DNA of 21,242 bases from Gammaproteobacteria bacterium (GTDB lineage Bacteria; Pseudomonadota; Gammaproteobacteria; JABABF01), in NCBI GenBank assembly GCA_014238345.1, contig JABABF010000154.1:1-21242 (forward strand), in the 5' to 3' direction. Numbering within the stretch: the stretch's first letter is position 1; every line of letters starts with the position of its first letter. The translations under genes and the position numbers were made by a program. Shown one piece after another: positions 18,601-21,242 of this stretch. The notes below the pieces were generated by a model, which saw only the letters and a list, made by a program, of their open reading frames with translations, was not told where the DNA came from and made no database searches.

Positions 18601-19775
18601 AGCTCGCCAGGGCGCATGATGCGATAGATTTCTACTTGAGCGCTGTGTGCGTCTACGGCACCATCTAGACGTAATGTGTCGGAAATAAAAGACCCACAAT
18701 CCAAGTCATTGGTATAGATCGTTTCAATTGGATCTAAACCTTTTTCTGCCAAAATGCGTAGCAACTCGCCCGTAGGATCTTTATCATCCTCCGGCGGAAC
18801 GAGCTGTGTATTGCAGGGCGCAATCATTTCTCCGGTATCTGTATCAATAATGTCATGTATTAATGAACGACCGTAGAGATACTGCACTGGCACCTCTAAT
18901 TGGTTGACTGCCGCCTCCTGCATCAACTTGACATGACGTGGTGTGATGCGCCGACCAGCTTCCAGCAAAACATTCCCCTGCTTATCCAGTACTGGTTCAG
19001 GCAATGTCTGACCACGCAGGCGTTCAGGCACTAATTCCATGCGGTAACGTTTCCCCGGCTCTACTGCCCAAAAACGCCCAATATCAAAAAACATTTTCAG
19101 AATCTCTTCGGCGCTATAACCGATAGCGCGCAATAATGTTGTCACTGGCAACTTGCGTCGTCTGTCGATACGCGCATAAATTAAATCTTTGGCATCAAAT
19201 TCAAAATCGAGCCACGAGCCACGGTAAGGGATAATGCGCGCCGTATACAACAATTTCCGACCAGAAGCGTGGGTTTTGCCCTTGTCGTGATCAAAAATAA
19301 CACCAGGCGAACGATGTAGCTGTGAGACCACGACGCGCTCAGTGCCATTGATGACAAAAGTGCCATACTCTGTCATCAGTGGAATTTCACCGAGGTAGAC
19401 CTCACCCTCACGAATCTCACGCGGTTCACGACGACTACCGCCGCTTCGATAAATTAACAACCGCAATTTGGCACGCAGTGGTACCGAATAGATCTTGTCG
19501 CGCAGCTTGCTCTCTTCGACATCAAACGATGGCGATCCGAGCGAATAGCTGACGTACTCTAATATCGTGTTGCCGTTGTGACTCACAATCGGGAAAATCG
19601 AGCGGAACACCGACTCCAAACCAGAGTTTTTCCGCTCCTCTGGCGCAACGTCAGCCTGCAAGAAAGCTCGATAAGAATCGAGTTGCAATGCCAACAAATT
19701 GGGCGGTTTTATAGTCCCTTGTAAACGCCCGAAATCTAGGCGCATACGTTTTTTGTCTGTATGAGAATAGGCCAT
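15654..19775 (-). CDS. rpoB: RNA polymerase subunit beta
   Basis: RpoB of 1373 residues (E. coli 1342). It opens [16 protein letters not shown], closely parallel to E. coli. The rifampicin pocket spans about residues 525-553 with Asp533, His543 and Ser548 (E. coli 516, 526, 531) all wild type, so it looks rifampicin-susceptible. Further landmarks are [45 protein letters not shown] and the C-terminal [16 protein letters not shown] clamp-connector block. The proteobacterial insertion around residues 965-1075 is present but divergent. The gene lies 31 nt after rplL and 6 nt before rpoC. Its base composition is visibly lower in GC than most of its neighbours. Confidence 0.98.
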   Translation of the reverse strand: MAYSHTDKKRMRLDFGRLQGTIKPPNLLALQLDSYRAFLQADVAPEERKNSGLESVFRSIFPIVSHNGNTILEYVSYSLGSPSFDVEESKLRDKIYSVPLRAKLRLLIYRSGGSRREPREIREGEVYLGEIPLMTEYGTFVINGTERVVVSQLHRSPGVIFDHDKGKTHASGRKLLYTARIIPYRGSWLDFEFDAKDLIYARIDRRRKLPVTTLLRAIGYSAEEILKMFFDIGRFWAVEPGKRYRMELVPERLRGQTLPEPVLDKQGNVLLEAGRRITPRHVKLMQEAAVNQLEVPVQYLYGRSLIHDIIDTDTGEMIAPCNTQLVPPEDDKDPTGELLRILAEKGLDPIETIYTNDLDCGSFISDTLRLDGAVDAHSAQVEIYRIMRPGELPTAAVADNLLTGLFFDSNRYDLSEVGRMKFNRRLGRASAEGGVILTKEDIVDVIRMLVEIRNGKGAVDDIDHLGNRRVRSVGEMAENQFRVGLVRIERVVRERLAHADSENLSPPDLVNAKPVTGAMQEFFGSSQLSQFMDQNNPLAEVTHKRRVSALGPGGMTRERAGFEVRDVHPTHYGRVCPIETPEGPSIGLINSLTVYAQINRYGFIESCYRQVVDGVVTDNVVRLSAIEEGDYVIAQASALLDKSNRFTEDAVVVRYRNESTAMPPNRIDYMDVSPQQVVSIAAALIPFLEHDDANRALMGSNMQRQASPLVKPEAPLVGTGIERHVASDSGVCVTARRGGEVYSVDASRIVVRVNEDEIAEGEPVVDIYALTKYMRSNQNTAINQRPIISAGDCIETGDILADGPSTEIGELALGQNMRVAFMPWHGYNFEDSILISERVVREDRFTSVHIQDHVCTARTSKLGDEEITADIPNVSEAARGYLDEFGIVYVGARVKPGDILVGKVTPKGETLLTPEEKLLRAIFGEKAAEVKDSSLRVAAGVYGTVIDVQIFTHSSTEKDERALELEATRLEQIKADHAKEWSIVEEASYRRLRKLLLGQVVLGGAGVKPDTKLTAAILDKLGRDKWFKLRCQKRDINKQLVVVKEQLSNYRARLDDHYEEKKQAAAKDELPVGVLKVVKVFLAVRRRIQPGDKMAGRHGNKGVVSATMPVEDMPYDEHGEPVDIVLNPLGVPSRMNVGQVLETHLGLAVKGLGDRINQLIEQQAPIARLRSFLTDIFAETAGQSEAMHELNNDEVLALSHRFKHGVMVASPVFDGISEKQIKRLLKMAEQPEDGQMTLYDGRTGEAYDRPVTVGYMYMLKLNHLVDDKMHARSTGSYGLVTQQPLGGKAQFGGQRFGEMEVWALEAYGAAYTLQEILTAKSDDVSGRSRMYKNIIEDNLKMSVEIPESFNVLMREIRALGINIELEHKIEEGR

Positions 19776-19806
19776 GGAGTCAACCAGTGTGATTAGCCGG
19801 AGACAA

Positions 19807-20175
19807 TCAAGCTAATTCCGCCACGGCTCCCGCCTCTTGCAACTGCTTGAGTCCTTCTTCAGCCTCGCCCTTGCTCAGCCCTTCCTTGATCGTCGCCGGA
19901 GCACCCTCGACCAACTCCTTCCCCTCTCGGAGCCCGAGACCAGTCAGGGCGCGAACGACCTTAATGACTTGGACTTTTTTCTCGCCGAAACTCGTGAGAA
20001 GCAAATTGAATTCCGTCTGTTCGGCTACCGCTTCATCAGCGGCAACGGCTGGTGCCGCTGCCACAGGCATCGCAGCAGTAACCCCAAATTTCTCTTCAAT
20101 CGCATCAATTAGTTCAACCAATTCCATGACGCTCATCTCGGCAACGGCATTCAGAATTTCGTCTTTTTTACTCAT
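19807..20175 (-). CDS. rplL: Ribosomal stalk protein L7/L12
   Basis: L7/L12 of 122 residues (E. coli 121). The N-terminal dimerisation part has [19 protein letters not shown]; an Ala/Val/Pro-rich hinge covers about residues 35-52; the C-terminal factor-binding domain has [20 protein letters not shown] and KELVEGAP. The stalk recruits EF-G, EF-Tu and other translational GTPases. The ribosome binding site AAGGAG at 20183-20188, 7 nt before the ATG, is the strongest in the beta operon, as expected for the only ribosomal protein present in several copies per ribosome. Confidence 0.98.
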   Translation of the reverse strand: MSKKDEILNAVAEMSVMELVELIDAIEEKFGVTAAMPVAAAPAVAADEAVAEQTEFNLLLTSFGEKKVQVIKVVRALTGLGLREGKELVEGAPATIKEGLSKGEAEEGLKQLQEAGAVAELA

Positions 20176-20182
20176 CGTTTAT

Positions 20183-20188
20183 CTCCTT
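20183..20188 (-). promoter_or_regulatory. Strong ribosome binding site of rplL
   Basis: AAGGAG on the minus strand, 7 nt before the rplL ATG. It is near-consensus, whereas rplJ and rpoB have no clear site. This fits the need to make several L12 molecules per L10. Confidence 0.65.
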
Positions 20189-20262
20189 AGGTTTTTTGAG
20201 GCTCAGTTGTGTCGGCAGTGAGATCCTTGGCTCCCACCATGATCTTTTGATCGACTGGGAAC

Positions 20263-20817
20263 CTAGGCAACACCTTCCGAGGGTGAGGTACTAGGCTGTT
20301 CTCGCTGTTCGCGCAATGCGGACAGTGTATAAACAAATCGGTTCAGCACCCCGCGCAGGGCACCGTGAAAGTGCGCCATAGGTGCTTGCAAAATTCCCAA
20401 CAACTGCATCAACGCCTGCGCCTGCGTTGGCAGGTCGGCCAACATATTGAGTTCAGAACCATCTAACAAATCCCCATTCACCACTAGAGCGCGCACCTTA
20501 AAAGACTCATTCTCTTCGGCGAAGTCGCGAAACAATCGCGCACAGGCACCGGGATCATCATAGGAAAACCCCAGCAGACTCGACCCGCGCAATGCCTCCA
20601 CAGCACAGGCAAAATCCGTGCCTTCCACGCCGCGCAACGCCACTCGATTTTTGACGACGCGCAATGCCACGCCATGGGTGCGCGCGGTGCGCCGTAACGC
20701 CGTGACATGTTCCACTGACACTCCACTAAAATCAGCAATGGCCAGCGAGCTGGCCGTCTCAGCCATGGCGCGCAACTCAGCAGCTGACTGCTTTTTTTGA
20801 TCAAGATTTAATGCCAT
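20263..20817 (-). CDS. rplJ: Large-subunit ribosomal protein L10
   Basis: L10 of 184 residues (E. coli 165). It anchors the L7/L12 stalk dimers to 23S rRNA. The N-terminal RNA-binding domain shows LNLDQKKQSAAELRAMAE, IADFSGVSVEHVTALRR and VALRVVKNRVALR; the C-terminal helix that carries L12 dimers is LPTQAQALMQLLGILQAPM with LNRFVYTLSALREQRE. The tail is about 19 residues longer than in E. coli and Ser/Pro/Glu-rich. Only 33 nt separate it from rplA, so the long L10 leader of E. coli, bound by L10-L12 to regulate translation, is absent. Confidence 0.96.
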   Translation of the reverse strand: MALNLDQKKQSAAELRAMAETASSLAIADFSGVSVEHVTALRRTARTHGVALRVVKNRVALRGVEGTDFACAVEALRGSSLLGFSYDDPGACARLFRDFAEENESFKVRALVVNGDLLDGSELNMLADLPTQAQALMQLLGILQAPMAHFHGALRGVLNRFVYTLSALREQREQPSTSPSEGVA

Positions 20818-20835
20818 TATCCAATCACCATCCCG

Positions 20836-20850
20836 TGCGCACTTAGCGCA
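20836..20850 (-). repeat. Small inverted repeat right after the rplA stop
   Basis: TGCGC and GCGCA with a 5-nt loop, at 20836-20840 and 20846-20850, directly before the rplA stop when read on the plus strand. With only 5 bp and no following T-run it is not a convincing terminator. It may be a minor mRNA hairpin in the rplA-rplJ junction. Confidence 0.35.
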
Positions 20851-21242
20851 TTAAGATCGAGTCTCCAAATCCGCCACATCCACTGGGACACTCGGCCCCA
20901 TCGTCGTCGACAAAACAACTCGTTGTAGATAATTCCCTTTGGCACTGGCTGGTCGAACACGCCGCAAATCGGCCAACAGCGCCAGCAAATTTTCGCTCAG
21001 CGCCTCAGCACTGAAACTACGGCGCCCGATGCAGCCATGCACAATGCCACCACGATCTGCACGAAAACGCAGCTGACCCTTGCGGGCATCGCGCACGGCA
21101 GCACCAATCTGCGTAGTCACTGTACCCTGTTTGGGGCTTGGCATCAGCCCTCTAGGCCCCAAAATTTGCCCCAGCTTCCCCACCAAGGGCATGGCCGCTG
21201 GCTGGGCAATCACCACATCAAAGCCCAAGTCACCGCCGCGCA
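20851..21242 (-). CDS. rplA: Large-subunit ribosomal protein L1, C-terminal part (cut by window edge)
   Basis: The last 129 complete codons of L1; the 5' end lies beyond position 21242, so the frame is open to the edge. The visible part contains FDVVIAQPAAMPLVGKLGQ, LGPRGLMPSPKQGTVT and the C-terminal STTMGPSVPVD segment, all diagnostic. Full-length L1 is about 230 residues, so a little over half is visible. L1 forms the mobile stalk at the E site and in E. coli represses the rplK-rplA mRNA. The TTG at 21228 is internal (Leu in GDLGFDVV), not a start. Confidence 0.95.
   Translation of the reverse strand, partial: RGGDLGFDVVIAQPAAMPLVGKLGQILGPRGLMPSPKQGTVTTQIGAAVRDARKGQLRFRADRGGIVHGCIGRRSFSAEALSENLLALLADLRRVRPASAKGNYLQRVVLSTTMGPSVPVDVADLETRS

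Noticed and set aside
20176..20262. GATC-AAAA-GATC hairpin in the rplJ-rplL spacer as a regulatory element
   Set aside because: A stem of four pairs only, no promoter or terminator features; too weak to call.
1..21242. tRNA, rRNA, CRISPR arrays, insertion sequences or phage genes
   Set aside because: I looked on both strands and saw no CCA-ended cloverleaf, regularly spaced repeats, transposase-like frame or terminal inverted repeats.

Overview
This window is one uninterrupted block of essential translation and transcription genes. Every gene I can support lies on the minus strand, so the biological reading direction runs from position 21242 down to 1. In that direction the order is: rplA (3' part), rplJ, rplL, rpoB, rpoC, rpsL, rpsG, fusA, an unrecognised secreted protein gene, rpsJ, rplC, rplD, rplW, rplB, rpsS, rplV, rpsC, rplP, rpmC, rpsQ, rplN, rplX, rplE, rpsN, rpsH and rplF (5' part). 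This is the classical rif/beta - str - S10 - spc supercluster of bacteria.

The organism looks like a gammaproteobacterium. The RpoB (1373 aa) and RpoC (1402 aa) sequences are close to the E. coli type, including the lineage-typical large insertions, and the RpoC active-site aspartates fall at the same residue numbers as in E. coli. A signal-peptide-bearing, probable outer-membrane beta-barrel protein also points to a diderm. I cannot place it more precisely from sequence alone. The window looks chromosomal. I see no tRNA, rRNA, insertion sequence, CRISPR array or phage signal.

Region by region: (1) 21242-11439, the beta operon. L1, L10, L12, RpoB and RpoC are tightly packed, with 33, 87, 31 and 6 nt between them. 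The long rplA-rplJ leader and rplL-rpoB attenuator spacer known from E. coli are missing. (2) 11438-8346, the str genes rpsL, rpsG and fusA, joined to rpoC by only 70 nt with no visible terminator and one weak candidate promoter. (3) 8313-7780, a 177-codon gene for a signal-peptide-bearing, beta-rich protein ending in phenylalanine. It sits immediately after fusA where tuf (EF-Tu) is normally found; tuf is absent from the window. (4) 7779-7607, a short regulatory stretch with the best sigma70-like promoter of the window (TTGACA-18-TAAAAT) and an inverted repeat across its spacer. (5) 7606-1, the S10 and spc genes in canonical order, with many 4-nt ATGA overlaps or short gaps, and no clear separate spc promoter.

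The conserved genes together make ribosomal proteins of both subunits, the two large RNA polymerase subunits and elongation factor G. The points most worth a second look are the secreted protein gene in the tuf slot, the loss of tuf, the compaction that removes known autoregulatory leaders, an acidic Gly/Asp-rich insertion in L3, the dyad-bearing S10 promoter, and a visible drop in GC over rpoB and the start of rpoC.
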